Positions 41,825 to 53,616 are shown, numbered from the stretch's first letter. The stretch is 64,000 nt of DNA from Dichetophora obliterata (GCA_963920525.1 OY986438.1:93471557-93535556), one strand, 5' to 3'. The notes: a model not told the origin generated them from the sequence alone. Made by a program: numbers and translations.

Positions 41825-42930
41825 CAGTGTTCGGACTTTACTGCAATTGCAGTAGATCTACTGCGCTTTTTAGCAAAATTTATGGTTTTACTGCGTCACT
41901 GCGGTTTTTCTAAATCTACTGCGATTTATTAGCCACAAACATTTTTATGGTTATTTTTGTGATATTTTAGAAATATTTAAGGGAGAGTTGTCTAAAGTGA
42001 GACTCGAACTTCTCTCCGATATTTTCCACAGGCATCACCAATGTTTTGACAATGACAGTGTAGCTTTGAAGCGCCATAACTTTTTATATGGACTTGGAGA
42101 AACAAAATTTCAGAAAAAAATTATTTGCAACATTTTTGGCAGTGAATTTTGTCATTATTTTTTTGGTTTATCACGATTTCAAAGTGATTTCTGTTCAAAT
42201 GCAGAAAAAAATTTCTTTGAATAAAAAAAATTTTCATTATTTGGAGTTTTCATTTCAATTACTTTACGCTTTCTGTGATTTTATTGAATGTATGATAGAG
42301 TCTCACGTTAGAAGACAACAATTTCTGGAGCCGATCTTAAGCCTTTTAGATTTTTGGAAAAATGTAATGAAACTTTCCAACAAAACTAAAAGCAAAAAGA
42401 TAGTCATTTTATAAGCCAATCCATTGATATATTTGGCTCAAATAATTTCATTGTGAAAAATTATGATGAAAAAACAAAACCGGTCCCACTTGAGACAACT
42501 CTCCCTTGAGCATTGATGTTGATTATGAAAATGCAGTTTCAAGGGCCCATCTGTACATTACATCTATATACTGTGGTCTAAGCTTTAAAACAGAAGAAAG
42601 TAATTTGTCAGATGAAGCTGTCATTGCAATAAAAACAATTATTTTAAAGTTCTACATAAATTTTTGCGACCTTTTAAAGACCGTGATTGAATTTGTCTAC
42701 GGCAAATATATTTTGAATCAGTAAGAAATATGTTTCTGCAACATGCAAATATAAAGTATATAGTTAAGTGTATATTATGTTATTAGTATAAAATGTACAT
42801 GCATTAGTAGTAAATGTACGTACATGGTTGTAAATAAAAAAAAAACAAAAAACTACTGCGAAAAAGTTCGTTTTACTGCGTTTTTTTTTTAAATTTACTG
42901 CGATTTACGAATTTCCAAGTCCGAACCCTG
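41825..42930. mobile_element. Non-autonomous hAT element, 8-bp duplication ATGGCGCT
   Basis: 1106 bp. Tips CAGTGTTCGGACTT and, reversed, CAGGGTTCGGACTT, flanked by perfect ATGGCGCT at 41817-41824 and 42931-42938. Internal subterminal words TTTACTGCG repeat near both ends. A second element (41979-42507) is nested inside. Interior frames (42088-42414, 42506-42724) have no recognised transposase motif. Confidence 0.93.
41979..42507. mobile_element. TIR element with AAGGGAGAGTTGTCTMAAGTG ends
   Basis: 529 bp, nested in the hAT element. Left AAGGGAGAGTTGTCTAAAGTG and right-reversed AAGGGAGAGTTGTCTCAAGTG match over about 21 bp with one difference. No clear target duplication. The long open frame inside lacks homology I recognise. 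Confidence 0.75.
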
Positions 42931-42938
42931 ATGGCGCT

Positions 42939-43924
42939 TCTTCTTTTCGTTGCTCTATGATTACTTAGCTATGTTGTGTTTTGTAGCTTTGTACTTTATT
43001 CCCTTTTCGTTCGTTCTGCTTCTGTCACCATGTTGTCGCCAGTTGTAATCCGCTCTCTCTGCGCATGCGCTTCCTTTCTGCTCATTCCTGCAAGTGTGTG
43101 CGTAGCTGGCATATGCTGGTTGGTTATGTGTTAAGGTTGAATGTTCGGCTCAGTGTGTGGGGGGGTGAAAATTTCTCAAGCGGCAAATGGCCGGTTGACA
43201 GCTAGTGATAGCGGAGGTTGGTGAACCAACCTTGATAAAAATGTCACTGACATAACGCAACCTCAATTCTGACAGCCAAGTCGACAGTTGTTTCCCTGCT
43301 CAGGCTTGAATTTGAATTCAAAATTCAGTTCAGCAGAGGAAACACTACGTCATATCAACCGGAAGAGTTTTTCTCACCGGCTTGCCCGGTAGAATCCGTT
43401 GTGTTGTGCCCTCGGCTGGTCTAGAATTTGAATTCGAATTCCAAACCTGAGCTGGGATTTCAACCCGGAAGCCAGTAATTATAAATGATGTTTTTTTATT
43501 TTTTTTCCTTTTCTTTTTGTTTGCAAAATAATTAGCCACAACGTGTCTGCCGTGGTTAATTAGGGCCTACAGTTGGACATCGTTCAATTTGCCATCTGTC
43601 ATGTCGGTTTGTTTGCAAGCATCGAAAAACAAGCGTCAAACCCCGCTTTCGACAGTTTGCACAAACTTCGTTTGCACCAACTTTCGGTGTAAGCGGTCAT
43701 TAAACCATGTCTTATAACATCGCATGTTGTACTGTCCGACTTGCGTATGTAAACGACAATACCATAGGTGACGGCTGTCAATGAAAAGAACGATGGCTGG
43801 CGAACTTCCGGCCTTTGTCTTGCTTTTCGCTGATGTTAACCTGGGCAGTCGCGGATGGTGATCTGGGTAAGTAAAAATCTTAATTTATAAGAAACATCTT
43901 ATATTTTATTATTTTCTTACTCCC
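42939..43924. other. Unclassified segment with EcoRI-site-rich inverted repeat
   Basis: Around 43300-43460 two blocks, TCAGGCTTGAATTTGAATTC and GAATTCGAATTCCAAACCTGA, form an imperfect inverted repeat about 100 bp apart. At 43871 GGTAAGTAAA looks like a splice donor and CACCAACGCAG at 43926-43936 like an acceptor, but no convincing exon flanks them. Confidence 0.35.
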
Positions 43925-44072
43925 ACCAACGCAGAAACAGCTGGTAATATTTTCGAATAATATCAGTGTTAAGCACTGGCAAAATTAACTAGACTGGACT
44001 ATTGTTCAGCAAACCTTGGCGGCCCGACTGCAGCCACAACGGGTAATATAATCGCAAACCTTGGCGGCCCAA

Positions 44073-44460
44073 CAGCCAAGTAAAGCAGCGTCAGCTGCCG
44101 AAAAAGCGAAAATCAGTGGTCCTGAGCTATCTACGTCGTTGGTATCTACTGCAACGACAATAACAGCAGCGTCAGCTGCCGAAAAAGCGAAAATCAGTGG
44201 TCTTGAGCTATTTACTTCGTTGGTATCTACTGCAACGACAATAACAGCAGCGTCAGCTACCGAAAAAGCGAAAATCAGTGGTCTTGAGCTATTTACGTCG
44301 TTGGTATCTACTGCAACGACAGTAAAGCAGCGTCAGCTACCGAAAAAGCGAAAATCAGTGGTCTTGAGCTATCTACTTCGTTGGTATCTACTGCAACGAA
44401 TCGTTGGTATCTACTGCAACGAATCGTTGGTATCTACTGCAACGACAACAACAGCAGTGA
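44073..44460 (+). repeat. 81-bp tandem repeat, open in one frame
   Basis: Four units of about 81 bp (AGCGTCAGCTGCCGAAAAAG, GGTATCTACTGCAACGACAA words). The first three keep one plus-strand frame and would encode 27-aa repeats of the type ASAAEKAKISGLELFTSLVS. The fourth is shifted. It is followed at 44378-44446 by three copies of a 23-bp unit (GAATCGTTGGTATCTACTGC). It could be a fragment of a repetitive secreted or structural protein, or a repeat in a retroelement. Confidence 0.85.
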
Positions 44461-44714
44461 CTAAGTGCAACCACCAACAAACTGCACCAGTACAGCAACA
44501 TCGTCAGCCGTGACACTGCACCAGCACTACCACCTCGCCTCCTACTTCTGCCCCAGTAGCTACGTCTCAGCCAGCAGTGTCCAAGAACGTCAGTACCACC
44601 ACCAAAGCGCCAGCACAACAGCTACGCCAGCTGCAACGCCAATCACGCCAGCAGTGTCCAAGTGCAACCACCAACACGGGAACACCAGGTTTTTTTTGTC
44701 GTCCTATATGATTA

Positions 44715-44946
44715 GAGTGATTCATGTCGCTTCGTAATGGCTTCGTAAGCTCGTATAACATAAAAACTTACAAAACGTCATTTTTTTTGTTATCTTCGAG
44801 TTACCAAGTCGTAACATTTTACGCCTTGAATTTTTCCTGGGGTTTCGTAAATAAGTCTGCGTAAGGCCCGCTGCCAATCTAACAAAAAAAAAATTTAATG
44901 TTGCACACGGCTTACGAAGACTTATGAAGTGACATGAATCGCACTG
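44715..44946. mobile_element. MITE with AGTGNNATTCATGTC ends
   Basis: About 230 bp. Left AGAGTGATTCATGTCGCTTC and right-reversed ACAGTGCGATTCATGTCACTTC match with small gaps, and the pairing continues into TTCGTAAGC. Non-coding. Confidence 0.7.
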
Positions 44947-45007
44947 TTATAAATCGGTATAATGGTTTTCGCCAATAGAATTTAATCCTAGTAATTTAAT
45001 TTAAAAA

Positions 45008-45950
45008 TTTTTTATACATTTAAAAAACAAGGTTTGTTTTGAATCAAAACAAAATAGTATTTAATAGAGTTAGACGCGATGACAATTATTTTTAAAACAA
45101 AACAAAATAATACCTATCAGAGTTAGGCGCGATGACAATTATTTTTAAAACAAAACAAAGTTTGTTTTGAATCAAAACAAAATAAAGTTTGGCAGAGTTA
45201 GACTTGATAACAACTACTTTTGAAACTAAGCAAAATTTGTTTTGAATCCAAAAAAAAATAATATTTAGCAGAGTTAGACTCGAGAAGAAATATTTTTGAA
45301 ACTAATCAAAATTTGTTTCGAATTAAAACAAAATAGTATTTAATAGAGTTAGACGCGATGACAATTATTTTTAAAACAAAACAAAGTTTGTTTTGAATCA
45401 AAACAAAATAATATTTAGCAGAGTTAGACTCGAGAAGAAATATTTTTGAAACTAATCAAAATTTGTTTTGAATCAAAACAAAATAGTATTTAATAGAGTT
45501 AGACGCGATGACAATTATTTTTAAAACAAAACAAGGTTTGTTTTGAATCAAAACAAAATAGTATTTAATATAGTTAGACGCGATGACAATTATTTTTAAA
45601 ACAAAACAAATTAATACTTATCAGAGTTAGGCGCGATGACAATTATTTTTAAAACAAAACAAAGTTTGTTTTGAATCAAAACAAAATAAAGTTTGGCAGA
45701 GTTAGACTCGATAACAAATATTTTCGAAACTAAACAAGGTTTGTTTTGAATTAAAACAAAATTAATATTTGGCGGATATAAGCACCAAAGATAGTTTTGA
45801 AACAAAACAAAATTAATATTTAGCGGAGATAAACTTAATAACAATTATTTAGAAACAAAACTAAATTTTTATTGTATTAAAACAAAATTAATATTTAGCA
45901 GAGATAAACACAACAAATATTTTTAAACAAAACGGAAATATGATTCATCT
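45008..45950. repeat. AT-rich tandem array (about 55- and 77-bp units)
   Basis: About twelve degenerate units built from AAAACAAARTTTGTTTTGAA, TCAAAACAAAATAATATTTA and GCAGAGTTAGACKCGAT. Each unit contains an internal near-palindrome (AAACAAA...TTTGTTT). Spacing alternates between about 55 and about 77 bp. It resembles a minisatellite. Confidence 0.9.
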
Positions 45951-46734
45951 TAAAATAAATTAAACAAATTAGGTTTTGAACCAATCTAAAAATTAAATTT
46001 GTCTTAAAATAAGCTAAACGAAATTTATTCTGTAACTAAAGCCAAATTAAATTAATTAGATTTTAAATATTTCGATACCTACTTTTCTGATTAAGTTACA
46101 GTTATCGTAACCTATCACATGAAATTTTCAGTACTCTGAAAAAAAAAATTTTGTTTGTATAATTATATTTGGATTTTGGTAATATATGGTAAATCCCTTG
46201 AGATGGGTATTAAGTTAATATACTAAATTTGTGTAAATTCTTTGGACCGATGAAAGGTAAGGTCATGGTAAGGGACTGCTGCACTTAGGTGCACTATTTG
46301 GGTTAATGAAATTTTTTTTTCGTTCATTCATTAACAGGTTGGGCGGGTAGAGACTATGAGGGAAAATAACACCATCCTCCCTCATATATCTCGGTGCATA
46401 GAGTCAACAGTTTGGTTTGCGTCGCCTCTTTCGGGTATATATTTTTTTTTCCTCTCTCCCATCCGTTTCCTATTTCCGCCCATTTGAATTAAAATTCAAA
46501 TATTCTGAATTTTAATTCAAATGATCCTTTTCCGTTTTCCCACTAACGTCTGCATACAAATTTACTTGTGCAGATCGCATCCCTCGACTTCTTGACGAAG
46601 CAACCCCACGACCATTTTCCCTGAGCTAAGCTGAAGCATAGCTAGGTATGCAGACGCTCGCTAAGTCAGGAAGTGCCTCGTCATCCGGTACGCGGATGTC
46701 ACGACGCGGCGAGGTGGATGGACGGTCCGTCACA
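45951..46734. other. Unclassified segment with a perfect 16-bp inverted repeat
   Basis: No gene was recognised. At 46482-46522 ATTTGAATTAAAATTC and its exact complement are separated by a 9-base loop. A T-run-rich stretch precedes it. Confidence 0.4.
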
Positions 46735-48647
46735 AGTGTGACCAGAGTGGAATATTATATTCCACTTTGGCATATTTTACCTTCGGGAAGCATATTTTTT
46801 TTTATAAAAATATGCAGCATAAAAAGTGGAATATTTTGCGTATTCCTATATTTTTTAAAATTAACAAAAATTGCAATAAAAAATGTCTATTTGGTTACTA
46901 AGTGGTTATTTTTGGCTATCGACATTTTATATTTTTTCATCTCTGAACCACCTTGTGAAACGCAATATAAGGAACTCGTTTTGTGGTTAACTTCTTTGTT
47001 GTCAATTTTATTGCAATTCATTTAATAACTTGACACAGCTTAAAAAGTGAAGTAAATTTGCTTATATGTTTGTTTGGTTGGATTTTTTATGAATTATATT
47101 ACAGCAGTAAGTAATTTACTTAAGAAAACATTAGGGATACTCACGATGTGTTGTATTTTCCCTTGTATTGTGTATTTTTGATAAATTTGATATTTGTAGT
47201 AAATTTTTTAAAATAACAAAAACAAAATGCACAGTTTTCAAAATACAACCCTGTGGAAAAAATACAACGATGGAATACTATTGAATTCTGTGTAAATTTC
47301 GTTGTGTATTAGATCAGCTGATTGTAAAAGCATTTCTACTCAGCATGGAGCAAGCTACAGGCTACGCTGTGAGTTTATTTAATAAAAATTAATATAATTT
47401 ATTCTTTCATTTCAATTTTTGTATGATTTCCTTTAGTAAAATGATGACTTTAAATTAATATTTCCAAACAGAAGTTCATACCAAAATCAGCTGATTTCAA
47501 AAATACAATATGTACTTTACTGAAGGTTCGTTCACAAAGTTGTAAGTATTGTAAATTTTGCAAAAATTTATCACATATGCTCCACATCGTGAATATCCCT
47601 ATTATTGCAAACAATATTTATTTCTTTAAACTATTTTTAAAAGTGGATTCAAAGCAACAAAGCAGAGAAAAGTTATTGATAAAAGTTGGGAATCTGAAGA
47701 TTTATCAAAATTTGTGCTTTCCTCGCATAGTTTACCATTTAGCAATGCTGAGGTGAGAAAATTTTTAGTTATATGAATCTTATTAAAACGAAAATTCGAA
47801 ATGGAATGCAAGAAAAACTCTTAAATAATTTGTTGAATATAAAAACATGGCAACATGTTTAAAAAAAGTGTTGTAACACCTATTAAATACCAGATAGCTT
47901 AATAAAAAAATTTAGAAATGCAAACTTCTATGATAATAATACAAGCAACAATTTAAGTATTGATCTCGAAGATGTGCCTGAATTTTAATCTTGTATATTG
48001 TATATCGTTACTTAATATTCAAAAAACCATAACAACGTTCATAATTTTTTTATAGGAGAAGACAAAAACGTTTTAAAATAGCACATATAGTTGATTGTAA
48101 AGTGATACTTTCTTCATAATTTCGTTTATTAAGTAGTCCTTTTTAGGCATTTTTCCAAAAAACGGCTTTTAAATCTAAAATATGTCCCATTTAAAAACGT
48201 TTTTGGCTTCTCCTACAAAAAATTGAAAATGTTGTTGGGGTTTTTATATTTTAGGTAACAATATATAATATACCTATAAGTTTCTGATTTAAAAATTAAT
48301 TCTTCTCTGTAAGAAAAGTATTTGACTATTTTTAAGAGAACATAATTCTTGAAAAGTTATTTGGTAAGTACAAATCAACTGATATATGCTTTGTTTACAT
48401 CTTATTAATATAATTTATTTAATATTAACTTATGTTTTATAATTTTCAGTGCGATAGTTATCAAATAAAAAAATGCTTTTAAACTTGCTTCTGTGTTTTT
48501 TTATATGCATATTTAGTCATATTTAGATAAATATCTTTGAAATTGAAAGTGGAATATTTTTGTGGAATATAAAAAGTGAAAGTGGAATATTTAGCATATT
48601 TTTTTTTAACAAGAAGCATATTTTTTCAAAAATTTTCTGGTCACACT
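46735..48647. mobile_element. TIR element with AGTGTGACCAGA ends
   Basis: About 1.9 kb. The perfect 12-bp tips AGTGTGACCAGA/TCTGGTCACACT are backed by repeated GTGGAATATT and GCATATTTTT words near both ends. Flanking octamers (GTCCGTCA versus GTTCGGCT) are only partly alike, so an 8-bp duplication is possible but not shown. No transposase was recognised; a MITE is nested inside. Confidence 0.7.
47134..47599. mobile_element. MITE with GGGATAYTCACGATGTG ends, TA target
   Basis: 466 bp, TA on both sides (47132-47133, 47600-47601). Tips GGGATACTCACGATGTG and, reversed, GGGATATTCACGATGTG. A related single end occurs at 4265 in the palindrome. Non-coding. Confidence 0.8.
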
Positions 48648-50249
48648 GGTTCGGCTCCCGATCTGAGCACCGATTTATTTCATAATCTTCCTTGTTGATG
48701 TATTGGTGGCGCTTCTGTCTTGCTGAATAGTGTGCATGACGTGTTTGTTCGGAGCGTGGTGTTGAGTGTCGCTCTCTTATGGTGAGACATGTTGGTCGGA
48801 GCTACCCGCTGGTAAATAGGGAAGTGGTTTGATGTTATGCTCTGAAACTAGTTGGTGAGTTGCCTCTTGGGTGGCAACCATCACTTGCTTTTGGTTGTCG
48901 TTTGTCTCCCCAACGTATGTGGAAATTTTTAGAGATCATAGTTTCCGTTCTCGCTTTGAGTATGCGTTTGTTTATCGTCTGTTGCTATTAGCTCGGGTGC
49001 CTCGTTCTCAACCGATGATTCGCTCTTGGTGTGGGACTTCTCTTTTGTGTACGTGGGTCGCTCACGGGTGTTGGTGTATTCGCTTATGCACATGAGACTC
49101 GCTGCTCTGAGTGCACGAAGGGGTCGTCGTTTATATGTCGATCACTGGTAGTTCGTTGTATGTCGGTAATGCTGTGTACCTGTCGCTCTGTAGTTCTCCG
49201 CTCTGAGTGAGAGATCGGGTTGTCGCTCACTGCTATGCGTGTAGAGGTCTCGACTGTTGTTATGAGTAGGCGACCTCTTCGTTCCTCGAGTACTGCTTAC
49301 TGTTGGCGCTCTCTGGTGTCCGTGTATGTGAGGTAGATGACTGTCATGGAACTCGATGTCGCCGGGCGTGGCTGTACCATGTTGACCGTTTCCCAAAATA
49401 TTTTCACTAGTCTGCCTGGCGTGATTCTCCCGTTAGATTATGACCTCAGGTTTTGCTCACTATGAAATGAAAGAGAATATGTGTATCTGAGCAAATATTT
49501 AGATGTTCATTTTAAAAAGTTAACCCTTGGTGGACTATTCCTACATTTCCCTTTAACCCTGCTATAGACCTGCCTTGATTTAGGGATTCTTGCCCGTGGC
49601 TATTATTTTAAGTTTAAAGACCCTTACAGGCTCCTTTGACCATGCTTAATGACGATTCGTGCCTGAAATTTAGCTGTTTTCATGCATGAATCGTTATTTT
49701 ATTGAACCTGAAGATGGAAAGTTGAAGTTTTGCTTCTGCTCTCGCTATTAGTTAAGTAGAGATAAAAAAAAAGTTTTATATAATTTCATCAGCTTTTTTA
49801 TTCGGTTGAATCAATGGCTGCCTGATTGTTTAATGACCCTTTGAGTTCTTTATTGACTAATAAAGCCAATCGCTCATTCACAACTATTTTGGTAACATTA
49901 ACAAGTTATTTATTACTCATATTCGATTAATTTTTTATTGATAATTTAATATAAAGGTTTACATGCAATATCGCATTATTCAACGGCTGATTAATTGTCT
50001 GTTGATTTGTAGGTTCTACTAAGTATTTACGCGGCTAGGTTTCTGACCTTTCGAGGTAGTCGTTCATTGTAGCCGAATCTCGACGTAACCGATAATGTTG
50101 TCGTGGGTGTCGGACCCTTTTAGGTCGGGGCAAAGCTCCCTGCGGGTGTTATGCGGGTTTATTTCCCCTGTTTGGATCCCTGTTTCATCGAACTGTTTCA
50201 TACTAGAAAGAAAATTTACAATTTGGCTTTAAAATATGTAGGCAAAATT
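48648..50249. other. Unclassified segment, T/G-rich
   Basis: No gene was recognised. 48720-49400 is unusually T/G/C-rich for this window (GCTCTC, GTCGCTC words). 50040-50150 reads like an LTR boundary or leader (GGTGTCGGACCCTTTTAGGT). I could not pair it with another copy. Confidence 0.35.
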
Positions 50250-50269
50250 TGTGGCTCAAATTTTGGTCT

Positions 50270-50521
50270 TTACACGTTATATAATTCTTTTATTATTTTA
50301 TTGCTGTCTCTTTGTAATTTGTTTGTGGGGTCTGTTCTCATTGCCTTATAAGTGGTTTTATCCTTTATTATTTGTTTCATTTTTGTCATGTAGTCGGTAT
50401 TGTTTAGGATCAATGTTTTATTGCCTTTGTTGGCGCTGGTAATTACAATGTTGTTTTTGTATCCGTATAGTAACTTATTTGTATCATTGTAGACTTTTAA
50501 TATGTAGGCAGCTCTTTCGTT
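50270..50521 (-). pseudogene. Penelope-like element fragment 3 (region upstream of RT)
   Basis: Minus strand, 83 codons without a stop: RAAYILKVYNDTNKLLYGYK, then NIVITSANKGNKTLIL, DYMTKMKQIIKDKTTYKAM and TDPTNKLQRDSNKIIKELYN. The VIT(K/S)A(D/N)KGNKT motif and the TYK...DPTNK block are characteristic of the region just before the RT core in Penelope-like elements. It ends a few residues before where fragment 2 would begin. Confidence 0.85.
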
Positions 50522-50990
50522 TTTACAAGTGAAAGGAATTGTAAAAAGTTATTGTATATGTCTTTCAGTTCTGATGATGACTGCCAACGGCAATCGAAAT
50601 ATTGGAAATAAAACTTATAGATTAGAGCTATTAAAGTTTTTTCTTTTTAATATTTTAGTCCTTGAGCCCGTTAGAAAATTAAGTTAACTTTAAAAGAGTC
50701 AAAAATAAATAAAATATTATAAAATTTACATTTATGTAACTCCCCATCAAAAATCAATAGTCAATAATCAATTTTTTTGTATATATTGTTTAGAGTTAAA
50801 TAGTATATTCGTCTTCATTTTCATTTAATTTTCATTGATAAACTGGAGTATTATAAGTAATTTTTTAAAGTTTGATTCATGTATTTAAATAATTCACACA
50901 CATTGCTAATTATTTATTTTGTTAATTTATTTATGAAGTTTGTAAATTACCTTAGTTTTCATATTTGATGTGTTCAGGTTGAAAACTTTT
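50522..50990. other. AT-rich segment, nothing recognised
   Basis: Possibly the 5' part of the Penelope-like element followed by unrelated DNA. No domain is visible. Confidence 0.35.
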
Positions 50991-51038
50991 TTTAACAGAC
51001 GAAATCGTTCAACAGAATTTGACGAGTGTTCACATTGG

Positions 51039-51464
51039 TCAAATCAGCAGAAAAAATTTTCCATGGAAATTCAATTTGCCGAATTGGTGGCGCATACGAT
51101 GGTCGTTTGGCTTTAATTCCTTCACAAGTTGAATCTGGAAAGGTTTTGAGCCAAGATCTTTTCGTAAAATCTTCCATAAAGTGGAAGGACGCAACCCCAG
51201 TTGCTGAGAACGGCAAAAAATTGATTGATTAGGATCATCTTCAATGCTTTTCTGTACAGCGGCTACAGATTCTTCAGTGCGCACTGTTCGGCGTCTCACG
51301 GGATGCACATTATCAGTAACAGTAAATGTGGTCCGAAAACGATCTATTGTTCTTCGAATTAGCAGCTCTGAAGGACGATTTTGTACGCCATAAAATGGAC
51401 GCAGTGCACGATAAGTTTGACGAACAGAATCATTCTTTTGATTAAAAATTTCCACAATTTGCAC
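51039..51464 (-). pseudogene. Tc1/mariner-type transposase N-terminus, truncated
   Basis: Encodes two helix-turn-helix regions of the type seen in insect mariner-like proteins with a DUF4817-like start. Visible words are FNQKNDSVRQTYRALRPFYG, RPSELLIRRTIDRF, then SIFCRSQQLGLRPSTLWKIL and LVKELKPNDHRMR. The sequence collapses right after that, where the catalytic DDE domain should begin, so it is an internally deleted copy. Its TIRs were not located. Confidence 0.75.
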
Positions 51465-51599
51465 ACGTTACTCTAATTTAAGTTAATCCAAAATAAAATG
51501 TCAAAGCAAACTTAACAAAAAACCACTATCAACTGTTAAATGGGTGGCCAAATAAAGCAGTGATGTCAACTCAAAGCTGTATCACTCTATAAAAACCAC

Positions 51600-52343
51600 A
51601 TTTTATTAAAAGTTTAATTTTAAAGTGTCTGTTTATTTTAGGTAGTTTTTTTTAATAATAATTATATAACTTTTAATGAAAATTTTTTGAGTTTATGGAT
51701 AGGAAATATTATTAAATAAAGCAGGAATCTGTAGTAGAGTTAATCTAAAATTAAAAATATATCTTAGGTTCTGCTGAAACTTTTTCGGTTTTCAATTGAA
51801 GATTTAAAAAAAAGGTTTATGTTAACTAAATTGGTAATTAAAACCCCGATTTTTGGCTAAAAGCCAAAGTTATGGCTATTTCTCTAAAGTGTTTAATGTA
51901 TTTCTCTCAAATAAAAATCGAACGATTAAAAGTACCAATTGTATTTGCTTAACAAGTGCATACAATTTGGTAGTGATCCTTGGCTAGTGTTTGAGTAATT
52001 CTGTCATCGCTTTCAAACAGCACTTTTCATTGTCTTTTCTTTTTTAAGTACAACAATTGTTATTTAATTGACTTAAATTTTCTGAGAACATTTTTACTAT
52101 GTTATACATACGAAAAATGTGAAATATAATTTTTTTTGTAATTACTAATACGAGTAATATATTGCTATGGAGTGGCAAACCATTTGTCGTTGAGAAACAA
52201 AGCACAAGTTTAAGTACTAATATAAAAATAAGGAGTTATCAACCCTGCATTTATTGATGTTCGGCCATATACACAAATTGCTGTTTACACCGCCTGAACA
52301 TACAAGATGGCAGCCAATGTTTGTTTGCGATTGATGTTTGTGC
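51600..52343. mobile_element. Left part of a second TTAGACCGCCTGAACG element, split by an hAT
   Basis: Aligns with 17520-18210 (shared AACTTTTAATGAAAATTTT, GAGTTTATGGATAG, ATCAACCCTGCATTT words). It ends at the hAT target duplication GTTTGTGC. The remainder resumes at 57492. Confidence 0.75.
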
Positions 52344-52631
52344 CAGAGATAAAGAGATGGGAAACTCCGTTGGAGAGGGATAGCACTATACTCGATTTTA
52401 CGTTAAATTGGCTCGAATACTAGCACAAAACATTTATATGCCGTCGTAAAATCAACAACTCTGGTTTATGGTAGATTTAGAAGTTATGGACCTCACCAGT
52501 TACGTTTAAGGTGCGATAACTGCAAAACTGCATATTATTGGAACAAAATGGGTAACAAACGGTATACCACAAAAGACTTCAGAAAAGCAATGGAAAACAT
52601 CACTGAAACATCATGGTGAAATTATCTTAGA

Positions 52632-52873
52632 ACCCCTTTTATATTGATCCAGACTTGAAGTCAAGTTTCAGAGTTTATAGGCAATTCGCCGCACATCGGA
52701 AGCGACGGAACGGAAAAAGAAACTTGAAGCTGTACCGGCAATTTTTCGTATTCCTTTTGTTATTTTCGCGTTGTTGACAGTGCTTTTTATTTTATTTTTC
52801 GCATATCAATGTGAGTTTGTTAGACTTCAATTGCATTTACTTGACTTCAAGTCTTGATCAATGTAAAAGGGGT
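52632..52873. mobile_element. MITE with ACCCCTTTTAYATTGATC ends
   Basis: About 242 bp. The TIR continues into AGACTTGAAGTCAAG on both sides. The inner part resembles the AGACTTGACG block of family B at 6451, so the two may be related families. Confidence 0.7.
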
Positions 52874-53070
52874 CATAGGAATAAGTCCAAGCAGTGTTGC
52901 CGTTACGAAAAATTTATGGATACTTTTTTAAGCCTTATATATGAATATATGTTTTTATTTGCAAAAATATAAAAAGTAGGCATTTCTTTAAATTTGACAA
53001 AAACGTTAAGAAAAATTATGACATTGAGTCATTTTTAACGCAACCTTTTTACAAAAAACTTTACAATTTT

Positions 53071-53190
53071 GTGATAAATATATTAAGTCTGCCTCATAGC
53101 ACAGCTGCTGCTGAATTAATTTTTTCTAATTTAAAGCTTACTATAAACGATAAGACTAGTAAATTTTTTTTGAGAATAGGTAAAAGTATA
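53071..53190 (+). pseudogene. hAT transposase C-terminal (dimerisation) relic
   Basis: Reads LSLPHSTAAAELIFSNLKLT then INDKTSKF, the conserved hATC dimerisation motif with its PHS(S/T)AAAExxFS core, in the plus strand. It is cut by the family A MITE at 53194. Only about 180 bp separate it from the left TIR, so the rest of the transposase has been deleted. Confidence 0.85.
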
Positions 53191-53193
53191 TTA

Positions 53194-53616
53194 AGGGTTT
53201 TCATGCAAATGGGCAATACCCTTATAAATGGTATAAACCTCATAAGTTTATCAGCCTTATAAATGAACTGTCAAAATTCGTATGAAAAAGCTTTTGCACA
53301 AACCAGATAAATTTGCTCTTCGATTTAGGTGAGCAAACGAGGTGGCAAACTTATATGATCAATCAGCTGTTTTCTTTTTTGAAGGAAAAGTTATAATTTG
53401 AGCAAAACTAATAAAGATTTAATTCTAAAAATTTCAGAAAACAAGCAAACAATCCGCAAAGCGTCCCCGTTTAAATGGAACGCATCGCTGGCAGATCGCA
53501 CAGCTGACTTATATGCTGCAAATGCACAATCGACTTTAAGGGCTGTTCATACAACCTGTCTGATAAAAATAACTAATTGCCCAAATTAGAAGCCTGCCAC
53601 TTTGCATGAAAACCCT
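53194..53616. mobile_element. MITE family A, solo copy without family B
   Basis: 423 bp, TA on both sides (53192-53193, 53617-53618). Nearly identical to the copies in the palindrome. It shows the uninterrupted TTTTCATGCAAATGG site into which family B inserted there. Confidence 0.92.

Noticed and set aside
46648..47025. 125-codon plus-strand frame
   Set aside because: Runs across the left tip of a TIR element; no recognisable protein sequence.
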